The notes: generated by a model not told the origin, from the letters alone. 64,000 bases of DNA from Actinomycetes bacterium (GCA_025964575.1 JAOPYO010000172.1:1-64000), one strand, 5' to 3'. Counted from the stretch's first letter, positions 37,844 through 47,145 are shown. Made by a program: numbers and translations.

Positions 37844-38482
37844 TCAGGCGGGCTGGGAGAGCCGGATGAGGATGCGGCAGATCTCGTCGATGATCTCGAG
37901 GGCCTCGGTTTCGTCCTCGGCGGCGGCGACCTCGCGGCCGGCCTCGCCCATCACGGTGGTCAGCACGAGGGCGAGCACCTGGGCGGCGCGTTCGCTGCCG
38001 TGGCCGCGCAGCAACTTGGAGTTCTGGCCGATCCACTGACGCGCCCGGCCACGGCGCATGAGGGCGAATCCGCTGGGCCCCTCCCCCGACTGGAACAGCC
38101 GAGAGGCCTCGCGCTGCTGCCAGCACACGTCGAGAAATGCCCGCGCCCCTGCGATGAACAGCGCGATGGGATCGATCTCGCCACTCTTGCGAGCCCTGAC
38201 GACGGCGAGGGCGGCCTGCCGCTCCTGCTCCGCGGTGTAGTCCTCCCAGAGCGCCAGATAGATCCCGGCCTTCCCGCCATAGTGGTGGTAAAGGCTCCCA
38301 ACGCTGATACCCGAGCGTTCGACGATCTCGGCGATGCCCGTATCGGCATACCCACGGTCAGCGAAGATCTCCTGGGCCGCATCCAGCAGCGCTTTACGTG
38401 TCGCGTCCGCCCGGGCCCACTGCCTTCCGCCGGTCTCCGCCCGGCCGTCACCCGGTTGATTCGTCGTCCGCATGGCGGCCAT
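37844..38482 (-). CDS. TetR family transcriptional regulator
   Basis: ADATRKALLDAAQEIFADRGYADTGIAEIVERSGISVGSLYHHYGGKAGIYLALW. Confidence 0.93.
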   Translation of the reverse strand: MAAMRTTNQPGDGRAETGGRQWARADATRKALLDAAQEIFADRGYADTGIAEIVERSGISVGSLYHHYGGKAGIYLALWEDYTAEQERQAALAVVRARKSGEIDPIALFIAGARAFLDVCWQQREASRLFQSGEGPSGFALMRRGRARQWIGQNSKLLRGHGSERAAQVLALVLTTVMGEAGREVAAAEDETEALEIIDEICRILIRLSQPA

Positions 38483-38556
38483 CGCACATCCTCTCCACCT
38501 GATCCACCGGAGAGCGGCACCTTGGCCTGCCCCGGCGGCGGGCGAATCTGAGAATA

Positions 38557-38578
38557 TTCTAGAACATCCTTCTAGAAC
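38557..38578. promoter_or_regulatory. Candidate TetR operator
   Basis: TTCTAGAAC repeated at 38557-38565 and 38570-38578; each contains palindrome TTCTAGAA. Confidence 0.5.
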
Positions 38579-38672
38579 TGGTCTCGGAGTATGTCCGGCA
38601 CAGCAGGTCCGGCCGTGTATGCCCGGCACTGAGGACGCTCGTGGGAGGCCGAGGGGATCGCGCAACAGAGCT

Positions 38673-39077
38673 TCAGACGAGATCGACGACCAGGATGCGC
38701 ATGAAACGACCCGCGGCGCGGGCCACGGCGGGCAGGTCCTCGGCCGTGGCGGCCTCCACGATCCGAGGGTTGGCGATCCGGTGGAACCGGCCGCCACGCT
38801 CAATTCCCGCGAACCCCGCCGCCAGCACGTTGCGGACCCAGTCGGAGCCGGAGCCGTACGGCAGCGGCACGGCGAGCGTGGAGCCGGACCGGAAAGCGGT
38901 CACCGGGGTGCGGTACACGTTCCCGGACTTCCGGCCCTTGTGCAGGATCACAGCATAGGGCGGCACGTAGGGCGCCCACAGACCCTGAATCCGGTTGAAG
39001 ACGCGTTTGTTCACCGCGGGCAGCCACGACGGCATCAGTCCGTCCGAACCATCCTTGGACCGCCCGATGCGAACCAT
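38673..39077 (-). CDS. Nitroreductase/deazaflavin (F420)-dependent family (Ddn-like)
   Basis: VNKRVFNRIQGLWAPYVPPYAVILHKGRKSGNVYRTPVTAFRSGSTLAVPLPYGSGSDWVRNVLAAG. Confidence 0.92.
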   Translation of the reverse strand: MVRIGRSKDGSDGLMPSWLPAVNKRVFNRIQGLWAPYVPPYAVILHKGRKSGNVYRTPVTAFRSGSTLAVPLPYGSGSDWVRNVLAAGFAGIERGGRFHRIANPRIVEAATAEDLPAVARAAGRFMRILVVDLV

Positions 39078-39151
39078 GCCGGACCCCTTCTGTAAACGCC
39101 CAGGCGGACAGGCGCCCTTACGGGAGGTCGCCCCGTCCGCCTTCTCCGGTC

Positions 39152-40609
39152 TCACTCGACAATGTAGTCCGCGGGCTTGGCCTTACGGGTGGACGCCCAG
39201 TACTCGAAGGTGAATCCGGGCCACAGCGTGCGGTTGACACCGTGCTCGTCGAGGTACCAGCTCTGGCACCCGCCCTCACTCCAGACGGCCCTGCGCAGCC
39301 GGCGGTATATCCGGTCGTTGAACCGGCGCATGGCCTCCGGCTTGACCTCGATCGTGTCGGCCTTCTGGTCCGACAGCAGCTTCAGACAGCTCATCACATG
39401 CTGTACCTGCTGTTCGATCATGAACACGACCGAGTTGTGGCCGAGCCCGGTGTTGGGGCCCAGCAGCATGAAAAGGTTCGGGAGACCGGGGACGGTGATG
39501 CCGTGGTGGGCCTCGATCCCGTTCTCCCAGATCTCCTGGATCTTCACCCCGTCCCGGCCGATGATGTGCTGCCCGGCGATACCGTCCACCACCCTGAAGC
39601 CGGTGCCGTAGATGATCGCGTCCACCTCGAACTCCTCACCGGCTGTGGTGACGATGGAGTTCTGGCGAACCTCGGCGATGCCGTCGGTGATCAGGTCGAC
39701 GTTGGGCCGGCTGAGCGCCGGGTAGTAGTCGTTGGACAGCAGCACCCGCTTGCACCCGATGGTGTAGTCCGGGGTCACCTTCGCACGCAGTTCGGGGTCG
39801 GCGATCTGCTTGGCGATGTGCCTGCGGGCCATCCAGCCCATCGGCTTGTTCAGCCGCGGATCGATGGCGAAACCGACTGCCCGGGCCTCCAGCGTCCAGT
39901 AGATCTGAGTGCGGACCGCCCGGCCCAGACCGGGGACCGAGGCGAGAGCGCTCCGGACCGGCGTGGGGATCTCGACATCCGGCTTGGGCTGGATCCAGGG
40001 TGGCGTCCGCTGGAACAGCACCAGTTTCCCGACCTGCTCGGCGATCCGCGGGACGAACTGGATGGCGCTGGCGCCGGTGCCGATGACGGCGACCCGCTTG
40101 CCGGCCAGATCGTAGTCGTGGTCCCAGCCGGCGGAGTGGAACGTGGTGCCCTGGAAATTCTCCATGCCCGGAAGTTCCGGATAAAGCGGGATGTGTAGCG
40201 CGCCGACCCCGGAGACCACCGCCCGGGGGGTGTAAATCTCACCGTCAGCCGTGGTGACGCTCCAGCGTCGGGCCGCATCGTCCCATTCGATCAGCTCGAC
40301 CGCACTGTTGTATCGAAGATGCGGACCGATGCCGTACTTTTCGGCGCAGCGCCGCATGTACTCCCAGATCTCCCGCTGCGGCGCGAACAGCCGCGTCCAG
40401 CCCGGGTTGAGCTCGAAGGAGTAGGAGTACATGGGCGACGGCACGTCGCAGGCGCAGCCCGGGTAGGTGTTGTGGTGCCAGGTCCCGCCCAGGTCGTCGC
40501 TCTTCTCGAGCACCACGAAGTCGTGGAGGCCGGCCTTCTTGAGCTGGATCGCCATCCCGAGGCCGGCGAACCCGGACCCGATGATGACGATCTTGGGCTG
40601 GTCGCTCAT
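39152..40609 (-). CDS. FAD/NADPH flavin-containing monooxygenase (Baeyer-Villiger-like)
   Basis: IVIIGSGFAGLGMAIQLKKAG; YPGCACDVPSPMYSYSFE; FQGTTFHSAGWDHDYDLAGKRVAVIGTGASAIQFVP. Confidence 0.94.
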   Translation of the reverse strand: MSDQPKIVIIGSGFAGLGMAIQLKKAGLHDFVVLEKSDDLGGTWHHNTYPGCACDVPSPMYSYSFELNPGWTRLFAPQREIWEYMRRCAEKYGIGPHLRYNSAVELIEWDDAARRWSVTTADGEIYTPRAVVSGVGALHIPLYPELPGMENFQGTTFHSAGWDHDYDLAGKRVAVIGTGASAIQFVPRIAEQVGKLVLFQRTPPWIQPKPDVEIPTPVRSALASVPGLGRAVRTQIYWTLEARAVGFAIDPRLNKPMGWMARRHIAKQIADPELRAKVTPDYTIGCKRVLLSNDYYPALSRPNVDLITDGIAEVRQNSIVTTAGEEFEVDAIIYGTGFRVVDGIAGQHIIGRDGVKIQEIWENGIEAHHGITVPGLPNLFMLLGPNTGLGHNSVVFMIEQQVQHVMSCLKLLSDQKADTIEVKPEAMRRFNDRIYRRLRRAVWSEGGCQSWYLDEHGVNRTLWPGFTFEYWASTRKAKPADYIVE

Positions 40610-40639
40610 GGTCCCTCGCTTCACCGTTGATCTACTACG

Positions 40640-40664
40640 AGTAAGTTACCAGCAGTAGGTTACT
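40640..40664. promoter_or_regulatory. Candidate TetR operator between divergent BVMO-like and TetR genes
   Basis: AGTAAGTTACCAGCAGTAGGTTACT: 14-nt-phased direct repeats with AGTAA/TTACT ends. Confidence 0.45.
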
Positions 40665-40685
40665 GACGGTAGGTCCACTGGGCAG

Positions 40686-41372
40686 GTGAGGGATAGCATT
40701 CGTCACGTGAGCAGCGCCACACCACCCCACACGGCCGTAGGTTCGCGCCCGCGGACCCCCCGCCAGCGAATGTCCCGGGCCGAGCGGGAAAGGCAGATGC
40801 TCGACGTGGCCGAAGAGGTCTTCGCCGAGCTCGGCTACCGCAGCGTCTCCATGGAGGAGATCGCGGACCGCTGTGGGGTCTCCAAACCGATGCTGTACGA
40901 GTATTTCGGCTCCAAGGACGGGCTGCTCCGGGCGGCCATCGCCCGCTCCCGGGCAGGGCTCTACCAGGCCACCCAGGCCGCCATGGCAGAGGCCACCACC
41001 CCGCACGAGGTGCTGAGGCGCGGCATGCTGGCCTACTTCGTGTTCACCGACGAGCACCGCCGGTCGATGGCGATGGTGCTGCAGGAGCCGCTGGTCCTGT
41101 CAGCGGCCGGTGCGGACATCGAGGCCACCCGCCGCCAGCAGAGCGGGCTGATCGCGCCGATCCTGGCCGCGTTCGCCCCTGACGCACCGGCCCAGGCGAT
41201 CGAGGCCTACACCGAGATCATCATCGGTGCCTGCGAGCGACTGACGCTGTGGCGCCTGCAGCGCCCGGAGGTGACGGCCGAGGAGGCCGCCCGCTACGTC
41301 ACCGACTTCTGCTGGCAGGGACTGGGCTCGTACCTCACCCCTGGCGACGCGGCAACGCATCCAGAGCACTGA
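40686..41372 (+). CDS. TetR family transcriptional regulator
   Basis: RQMLDVAEEVFAELGYRSVSMEEIADRCGVSKPMLYEYFGSKDGLLRAAI. Confidence 0.93.
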   Translation: MRDSIRHVSSATPPHTAVGSRPRTPRQRMSRAERERQMLDVAEEVFAELGYRSVSMEEIADRCGVSKPMLYEYFGSKDGLLRAAIARSRAGLYQATQAAMAEATTPHEVLRRGMLAYFVFTDEHRRSMAMVLQEPLVLSAAGADIEATRRQQSGLIAPILAAFAPDAPAQAIEAYTEIIIGACERLTLWRLQRPEVTAEEAARYVTDFCWQGLGSYLTPGDAATHPEH

Positions 41373-42021
41373 TCATCAGGTCCAGGCCGAACTCGAAGTC
41401 GGTCTCCGGATCGTGCCTCATCAGCTGGTCCTGGAAGGACACGACGTGCGGGAACTCCGCCGGGTCTAGCCGGTCGAAGCGCTCGGCAGCCGCTTTCGGC
41501 AGGTAGTCGAGCAGTTTGGCGGCCCCGACTTCGCGCATCTGGGCGCCGATCGCGTACGCCAGCAGCGCGCGCATGATCCGCACCGAGGTCTCACCGTCGA
41601 AGCCCGCATCCTCCGCCAGAGCCAGCGCGTGCTCGACCGGCCGCATCCCGGACGGAGCGTCGATCTTGCGGGTGAGCACCAGCGTCACGCAGCGCGGGTA
41701 GTCGTGCGCGACCTTGCGGTAGGCCCTGATCAGCGCCCGCGCCCGCTCGGTCCAGTGCACGCCTTCGCCGCGCACGCCCACGGGGCCCACCTCGCCGACC
41801 TCCATGCCACCGATGATCCGCTCGGCCACCCCGTCCAGCAGGGCGTCCTTGTTGGGCACATGGTTGTAGAGCGACATCACCGCGACGCCGAGCTCGGTGG
41901 CGATCCGGCGCATCGACAGCGTCGCCTCGCCCTCACGCTCGATCAGGTCGATGGCGGCGCCGATGATCCGATCCCGGCTGAGCGCGGCGCGTCCCGCCTC
42001 GATCTCCGGCCTTCGTGGCAC
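41335..42021 (-). CDS. TetR/AcrR family transcriptional regulator
   Basis: GAAIDLIEREGEATLSMRRIATELGVAVMSLYNHVPNKDALLDGVAERIIGG; GTG start. Confidence 0.92.
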   Translation of the reverse strand: MPRRPEIEAGRAALSRDRIIGAAIDLIEREGEATLSMRRIATELGVAVMSLYNHVPNKDALLDGVAERIIGGMEVGEVGPVGVRGEGVHWTERARALIRAYRKVAHDYPRCVTLVLTRKIDAPSGMRPVEHALALAEDAGFDGETSVRIMRALLAYAIGAQMREVGAAKLLDYLPKAAAERFDRLDPAEFPHVVSFQDQLMRHDPETDFEFGLDLMISALDALPRRQG

Positions 42022-42071
42022 TCGCCACACCTCTCTCAGCCCATTGACACCCGTACTACCAGCGTGACACG

Positions 42072-42108
42072 TTACGTACATCGTACGTTAAACGTACGAT
42101 GTACGTAA
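42072..42108. promoter_or_regulatory. Perfect 37-bp inverted repeat, TetR operator candidate
   Basis: TTACGTACATCGTACGTT-A-AACGTACGATGTACGTAA (18-1-18). Confidence 0.85.
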
Positions 42109-42148
42109 TGGCGCAGTCGGCCTCGGCTCACGACGACGAGGAGCACCC

Positions 42149-43258
42149 ATGTCGACCCACGACCTCTACAGCAAGCCCGTGGACAAGTCCACCTGGGACG
42201 TTCCCATGGCCGGCGACGCCCGGTTCACCTGGGAGTACGACAACGGACGCCAGCACCTTCTCGACCTTTATCAGAAGGGCAAGGACAAGCAGTGGGACTC
42301 GGCCGCCAGGATCGACTGGTCGCTGGAGGTCGACCCCTACAACGTGCTCGGCACTCCGGACCAGGCGATGGCCATCTACGGCACGAAGTACTGGGACCGG
42401 ATGAGCGAGCAGAATCTCAGGGACATCCGGCAGCACCTGGCCAGCTGGCAGTTCTCCCAGTTCCTGCACGGTGAGCAGGGCGCGATGATCGTCGCCGCCC
42501 GCATCGTGGAGTCGGCACCGGACCTCGACGCCAAGTTCTACTCGGCCACCCAGACCATGGACGAGGCGCGGCACGCCGAGACCTTCTCCCGCTTCCTGCA
42601 CGAGAAGGTCGGCATGGTCTATCCGATCAACACCAAGCTGCAAGGCCTGCTCAACGACACCCTCACCGACTCGCGCTGGGACATGCCCTACCTCGGCATG
42701 CAGGTGCTCATCGAAGGCCTCGCGCTGGCCGCCTTCGGCGTCGCCCGGGACATCACCAAGAAGCCGCTGCCCAAGCAGATCCTGGCGTACGTCATGCAGG
42801 ACGAGGCCCGGCACGTCGCCTTCGGCCGGATGGCCCTGCGCGACCATTACAAGCAGCTGAGCCCGGCGGAGCTCAGGGAGCGCGAGGACTTCGTCATCGA
42901 GGGCTGCTATCTGATGCGGGACAGGATCCGTGGCTTCGAGATCTGGAACAACTTCGGCATCGACTCTCTCGAGATGAAGAAGATCACTGACGAGTCGCCG
43001 TACATGAAGATGTATCAGAGCTTCCTGTTCAGCCGGATCGTGCCGTGCGTGAAGGACATCGGGCTGTGGGGCGAACGCATTCAGCGGGCCTATGACGATA
43101 TGGGCGTGCTCGACATGTCCCGGCAGGACCTCGACGCCCTCATGAAGCAGGACGAGGACATCGCCGAGAAGCTGGACGCCGACCGGTTCGCCGCCGAAGA
43201 GGCCGAGCGCAAGGCCGAGGTCGACGCCGTCATCGCCGCTGAGGCCGCCCTCTCCTGA
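42149..43258 (+). CDS. Ferritin-like/R2-like diiron protein
   Basis: HGEQGAMIVAARIVE...MDEARHAETFSRFL...LIEGLALAAFG...QDEARHVAFGRMAL: E..., DEARH x2 diiron ligand pattern. Confidence 0.85.
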   Translation: MSTHDLYSKPVDKSTWDVPMAGDARFTWEYDNGRQHLLDLYQKGKDKQWDSAARIDWSLEVDPYNVLGTPDQAMAIYGTKYWDRMSEQNLRDIRQHLASWQFSQFLHGEQGAMIVAARIVESAPDLDAKFYSATQTMDEARHAETFSRFLHEKVGMVYPINTKLQGLLNDTLTDSRWDMPYLGMQVLIEGLALAAFGVARDITKKPLPKQILAYVMQDEARHVAFGRMALRDHYKQLSPAELREREDFVIEGCYLMRDRIRGFEIWNNFGIDSLEMKKITDESPYMKMYQSFLFSRIVPCVKDIGLWGERIQRAYDDMGVLDMSRQDLDALMKQDEDIAEKLDADRFAAEEAERKAEVDAVIAAEAALS

Positions 43259-43303
43259 CCTCTCTCCGTGATCGGTGGAACGATTACGTGATCACGAGGG
43301 TGG

Positions 43304-44005
43304 TCATTCCGCCAGCAGCTCCGTGGCCGCTTTCTCGTGTACGGCGGCGTACGGCTGGTCGATCAGAGCCAGACAAGCGGCGTACCCCGGGCCGGGGTTC
43401 AGTGTGCGGAGATCGAACCGGTCGACCAGTTCGGGGCGTCCGCGCCAGGCCAGCAGCCGTGGGCTCTCGCCGGGCGCGGAAACGTAGAGGTCGGTCAGCG
43501 GGACCCGCAGGCCATCGCCGGTCGCCTTGAGGATCGCTTCCTTGCGGGTCCAGTAGGCCACCAGCCCTGACTGCCTCTCCCCCGTTTCGAGCCGGCCCAG
43601 ATCGGCCGTCTCGGCAGGACCCAGCAACCGGCCGGCCACCTCGTCCAGGTGTCCCGCCGCGACCTCGACGTCCACGCCCAAGGGGCCGTCGGCGCTCACG
43701 GCCAGCGCGATCCGGTCCCCCGAGTGTGAGATCGAGACGTACGGTCCCGTACCTCCCGGCAGCCTGGGAGCGCCGTGCGGCCTGCCGCAGTCGGAACAGG
43801 ACCGATCCAGCGGCACCCGCTCGGGGGACAGGCCCAACGCCTTCCCCAGCACCAATCGGGTCAGCGCCACCCCGATCGTGAACCGATCCCGGTCCTCGGG
43901 CCGCAGATAACGCTCCCGGCGACGACGCTCCACGGCGTCGAGCAACCCGGCATGGCGCGACCGCACGTCACCGGGCGCGGCCCACCACACCTGGCTCTCC
44001 AGCAC
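43304..44005 (-). CDS. 4'-phosphopantetheinyl transferase (Sfp family)
   Basis: TGPYVSISHSGDRIALAVSADGPLGVDVE; GLVAYWTRKEAILKATGDGLRVPL. Confidence 0.95.
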   Translation of the reverse strand: MLESQVWWAAPGDVRSRHAGLLDAVERRRRERYLRPEDRDRFTIGVALTRLVLGKALGLSPERVPLDRSCSDCGRPHGAPRLPGGTGPYVSISHSGDRIALAVSADGPLGVDVEVAAGHLDEVAGRLLGPAETADLGRLETGERQSGLVAYWTRKEAILKATGDGLRVPLTDLYVSAPGESPRLLAWRGRPELVDRFDLRTLNPGPGYAACLALIDQPYAAVHEKAATELLAE

Positions 44006-44242
44006 CCGTCCACGCTACCCGTGGCCTGGCTCCCCCGCACGAGCTGCGCGTGGCCTCCCCCACATCACCCGGCTGGAAAGGGACTTCAGTGGTGACCACG
44101 GCAAACGACTGCGGCAATTATCCCTACGTACTCGGTCCCGACGGACACAGCCAGCGGGCGGTACCCACGTAAGGCCATTTCCCGAGGCACCTTCTTCGCG
44201 GAATCACCGATCCAGTGGTCGCAGAACGCCACCAATCAATTT

Positions 44243-44281
44243 CGAAGGGTCGCCAGTTGCCTCGCATCCGGCGACCCTTCG
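44243..44281. terminator. 12-bp perfect stem hairpin in sfp upstream region
   Basis: CGAAGGGTCGCC-AGTTGCCTCGCATCC-GGCGACCCTTCG. Confidence 0.6.
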
Positions 44282-44317
44282 TCGAGCTGGTGTTACGTTA
44301 ATCTCTTCCCGGGCCGA

Positions 44318-44353
44318 CTAAGCCCAGGACACTCCCTTTCGCATGGTCTGCAC
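44318..44353 (-). CDS. Candidate 11-aa micro-ORF (VQTMRKGVSWA)
   Basis: Minus strand AAGGAGGAGG (44370-44361), 7-nt spacer, GTG CAG ACC ATG CGA AAG GGA GTG TCC TGG GCT TAG. Confidence 0.35.
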   Translation of the reverse strand: MQTMRKGVSWA

Positions 44354-44625
44354 GTCGTTCCCTCCTCCTTAAGGTGACGCGCGATCTGAGGGACGGCGCT
44401 CCCGTTTATTGCCCCTCAAATCAAGTAACCATGCCGATGCGTTGCGTTGCCATCGACAGGCCCGCCCCAAGCTCCTGAATCATTTTACGAGTGGGCGCAC
44501 GGTAAGACGTCCCGGACGGCCGATTGAGGACAGGAATTCATGAGGTGGGCAACACCCGACAGGGACCGCCGGGCTCGCGAGACCCCGGCGACTCACCCTG
44601 ATCCAACGCCCTGTCCGCCCGGCCG

Positions 44626-45441
44626 CTAGGCGAATGCTCGTATGGTCTGCCGGGCGACCGCGGCGGCCTCGTCAAGAAGCCGCTTCTCGACGGCCTGATC
44701 GCCGGCTTTGGCGGGCGCGTCCCGGGAGTAGGCCACGCGGACGACCGCGTTGCGCAGCCGGGCCTCCACCTCACCCACCACCACTGGCTGACCCTTGTCG
44801 GTTTTGTACCAGTGGAACGCCTCGTCCCCGAGGCCCGGATGCCGTTCGAGGATGACGGTCTTGGCCTGACCATCGTTCTGGTGGGCCTGGGTCCAGTCGG
44901 AGGACAGGAGGCCCGCGGCGTCCTTGACCGGATCGCCGCCGTCCCGCGGCGGGAACAGGTAGGTCTCCACATGCAGCGATGGGCGGCTGCCGCTGGTCGA
45001 GACGACGGTGCAGGTGGTGACCGTGGTGTTGCTGCTCTTGGTCGTGATCCGGGGACTGGGCACCAGCCTGATGGACGTCGCCTCCGGCGGGGTGCTGCAG
45101 ACGGGCGGGAGCCGGACGAACGGCTGCCCGCCCACTGGGGAGGCGGACCTGGTGGTGGGTGTGGCCGAGGGAGACGGGGTCCCCTCCGGAGTGGGCGAGA
45201 TGGCCGGGGAGGCCGCCGGCGGTTCCCCGCTGGCGGGCTGCTGCGGGGCCGCACCGGTCGGTCGGCTCTGGGACGGCTTGCCATCGAACGCGGAGCTGAG
45301 GAAGAAGACGGCGAGGCCGGCCAGCCCGAAGGCCAGAACGGCCGTGAGGACGCCGACGAACGCGGACCTGCGGGCCGTCGAGGGCGCCTCGGGCGGCGAA
45401 TAGACCCGTGGGAAGGACTCTGGAGGTCGGGGCTGCCCCAC
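44626..45441 (-). CDS. Membrane-anchored hypothetical protein, Pro/Ser/Thr-rich linker
   Basis: MGQPRPPESFPRVYSPP...AFVGVLTAVLAFGLAGLAVFFLSSAF (TM)...; coding-like extracellular domain. Confidence 0.7.
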   Translation of the reverse strand: MGQPRPPESFPRVYSPPEAPSTARRSAFVGVLTAVLAFGLAGLAVFFLSSAFDGKPSQSRPTGAAPQQPASGEPPAASPAISPTPEGTPSPSATPTTRSASPVGGQPFVRLPPVCSTPPEATSIRLVPSPRITTKSSNTTVTTCTVVSTSGSRPSLHVETYLFPPRDGGDPVKDAAGLLSSDWTQAHQNDGQAKTVILERHPGLGDEAFHWYKTDKGQPVVVGEVEARLRNAVVRVAYSRDAPAKAGDQAVEKRLLDEAAAVARQTIRAFA

Positions 45442-45573
45442 GTACGCTCCCTACTGCGCCAGTTCCGCCGGTAAAACAGGCCGTCTCCTCGAAAGTAGCC
45501 CGTCACGGGGAGCTGAATCCAGGTCTCCGCTCGGGTCCGTGGTTTTGTCGGTGAGGGAAGCGAGAATGAAGGG

Positions 45574-47097
45574 GTGCTGCTCGCCGAGATCACCCGTACC
45601 TCTCAGGCGGTGGCCGCCACGGCGGCCCGCCGGGCCAAGATCGCACTGCTCGGCCAGTGCCTGCGGGAAGCGGGACCGGCCGAGGTGGCCATCGCGGTCA
45701 CCTACCTGTCCGGGGAGCTGCCGCAGCGGCAGATCGGGGTCGGCTACGCCGCCTTCCGCGAGCCGCCCCCGCCTGCCGCGGAGACCACACTGACCGTGGC
45801 CCAGGTCGACGCCGCCTTCACAGAGATCGGCGGGCTGTCCGGCAAGGGGTCGGTGGCCGGCCGCCGTGAGCTGCTCGGCGCGCTGCTCAGCCGGGCCACC
45901 CAGGAGGAGCAGGCATTCCTGATCCGGCTGCTCTCCGGGGAACTGCGCCAGGGCGCGCTGGACGGGGTGATGGCCGACGCGGTGGCGGCGGCCGCCGAGG
46001 TGCCGGCTGCCGAAGTGCGGAGGGCCGCGATGCTGCGCGGGGCACTGGCACCGGTGGCCGTCGCGGCACTGGCCGAGGGCACCGCCGGGCTGCGACGGTT
46101 CGGCCTCGAGGTCGGCCGCCCGGTCAAGCCGATGCTCGCACAGAGCGCCGCCACCATGGACGAGGCGCTGGCCAAGCTCGGCGCCGAGGTGGCGGTGGAG
46201 TGGAAGCTGGACGGGATCCGGGTCCAGGCGCATGTCACCGGCACCGGCGACGTGCGGCTGTTCACCCGCACCCTCGACGACATCACCGAACGGCTGCCCG
46301 AGGTCGTTGAGGTGCTGCGTGGGCTGTCGGTGCGCTCGGCGGTGTTCGACGGAGAGTTGATCGCGCTGCGAGAGGACGGACGCCCCCAGCCGTTCCAGGT
46401 GACCTCCGCCCGGACGGCCAGCAAAACCTCGGGATCCGTGCCCCTGTCGTTGTTCCTGTTCGATGTGCTGCATCTCGACGGCACGGATCTGCTCGATCGG
46501 CCGGCCGCGGAGCGCCATGCCGCGCTGGCCCGGGCCGTCCCCGAGGGCCTGCGGATGCCCCGGCTGGTCACCGGCTCGGCCGAGGCCGCCACCGAGTTCT
46601 TCGGTGGCGCCGTGGCGCACGGGCATGAGGGCGTGGTGGTCAAGTCACTCGATACGCCCTATGCCGCGGGGCGGCGGGGCGCCGGTTGGATCAAGGTGAA
46701 GCCCCGGCACACCCTCGACCTGGTGGTGCTGGCCGCCGAGTGGGGCCACGGGCGCCGCAAGGGATGGCTGTCCAATCTGCATCTCGGTGCCCGAGACCCG
46801 GAGACGGGCACGTTCACGATGCTGGGCAAGACGTTCAAGGGACTGTCCGACGAACTGCTGCGCTGGCAGACAGAGCGCCTCCAGGAGTTGGCCGTCAGCG
46901 ACGACTCCTGGACGATGCGGGTGCGACCCGAACTCGTCGTCGAGATCGCCTTTGACGGCGTGCAGCGCAGTTCCCGCTACCCCGGCGGCATGGCGCTCCG
47001 GTTCGCCCGGGTGGTGCGCTACCGCCCGGACAAGTCCGCGGCCGAGGCCGACACGGTCGACACGGTCCGGGCCATCGCCGCCATCCATCTGGACTGA
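45574..47097 (+). CDS. ATP-dependent DNA ligase (actinobacterial LigB-like)
   Basis: AVEWKLDGIRVQAHVTG (KxDG); VFDGELIALREDGRPQPFQ; EGVVVKSLDTPYAAGRRGAGWIKVKP. Confidence 0.96.
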   Translation: MLLAEITRTSQAVAATAARRAKIALLGQCLREAGPAEVAIAVTYLSGELPQRQIGVGYAAFREPPPPAAETTLTVAQVDAAFTEIGGLSGKGSVAGRRELLGALLSRATQEEQAFLIRLLSGELRQGALDGVMADAVAAAAEVPAAEVRRAAMLRGALAPVAVAALAEGTAGLRRFGLEVGRPVKPMLAQSAATMDEALAKLGAEVAVEWKLDGIRVQAHVTGTGDVRLFTRTLDDITERLPEVVEVLRGLSVRSAVFDGELIALREDGRPQPFQVTSARTASKTSGSVPLSLFLFDVLHLDGTDLLDRPAAERHAALARAVPEGLRMPRLVTGSAEAATEFFGGAVAHGHEGVVVKSLDTPYAAGRRGAGWIKVKPRHTLDLVVLAAEWGHGRRKGWLSNLHLGARDPETGTFTMLGKTFKGLSDELLRWQTERLQELAVSDDSWTMRVRPELVVEIAFDGVQRSSRYPGGMALRFARVVRYRPDKSAAEADTVDTVRAIAAIHLD

Positions 47098-47145
47098 GCA
47101 CTGGACCGAGCACCGAACCGAACACCGAACTGAACAGTCCCTGGA

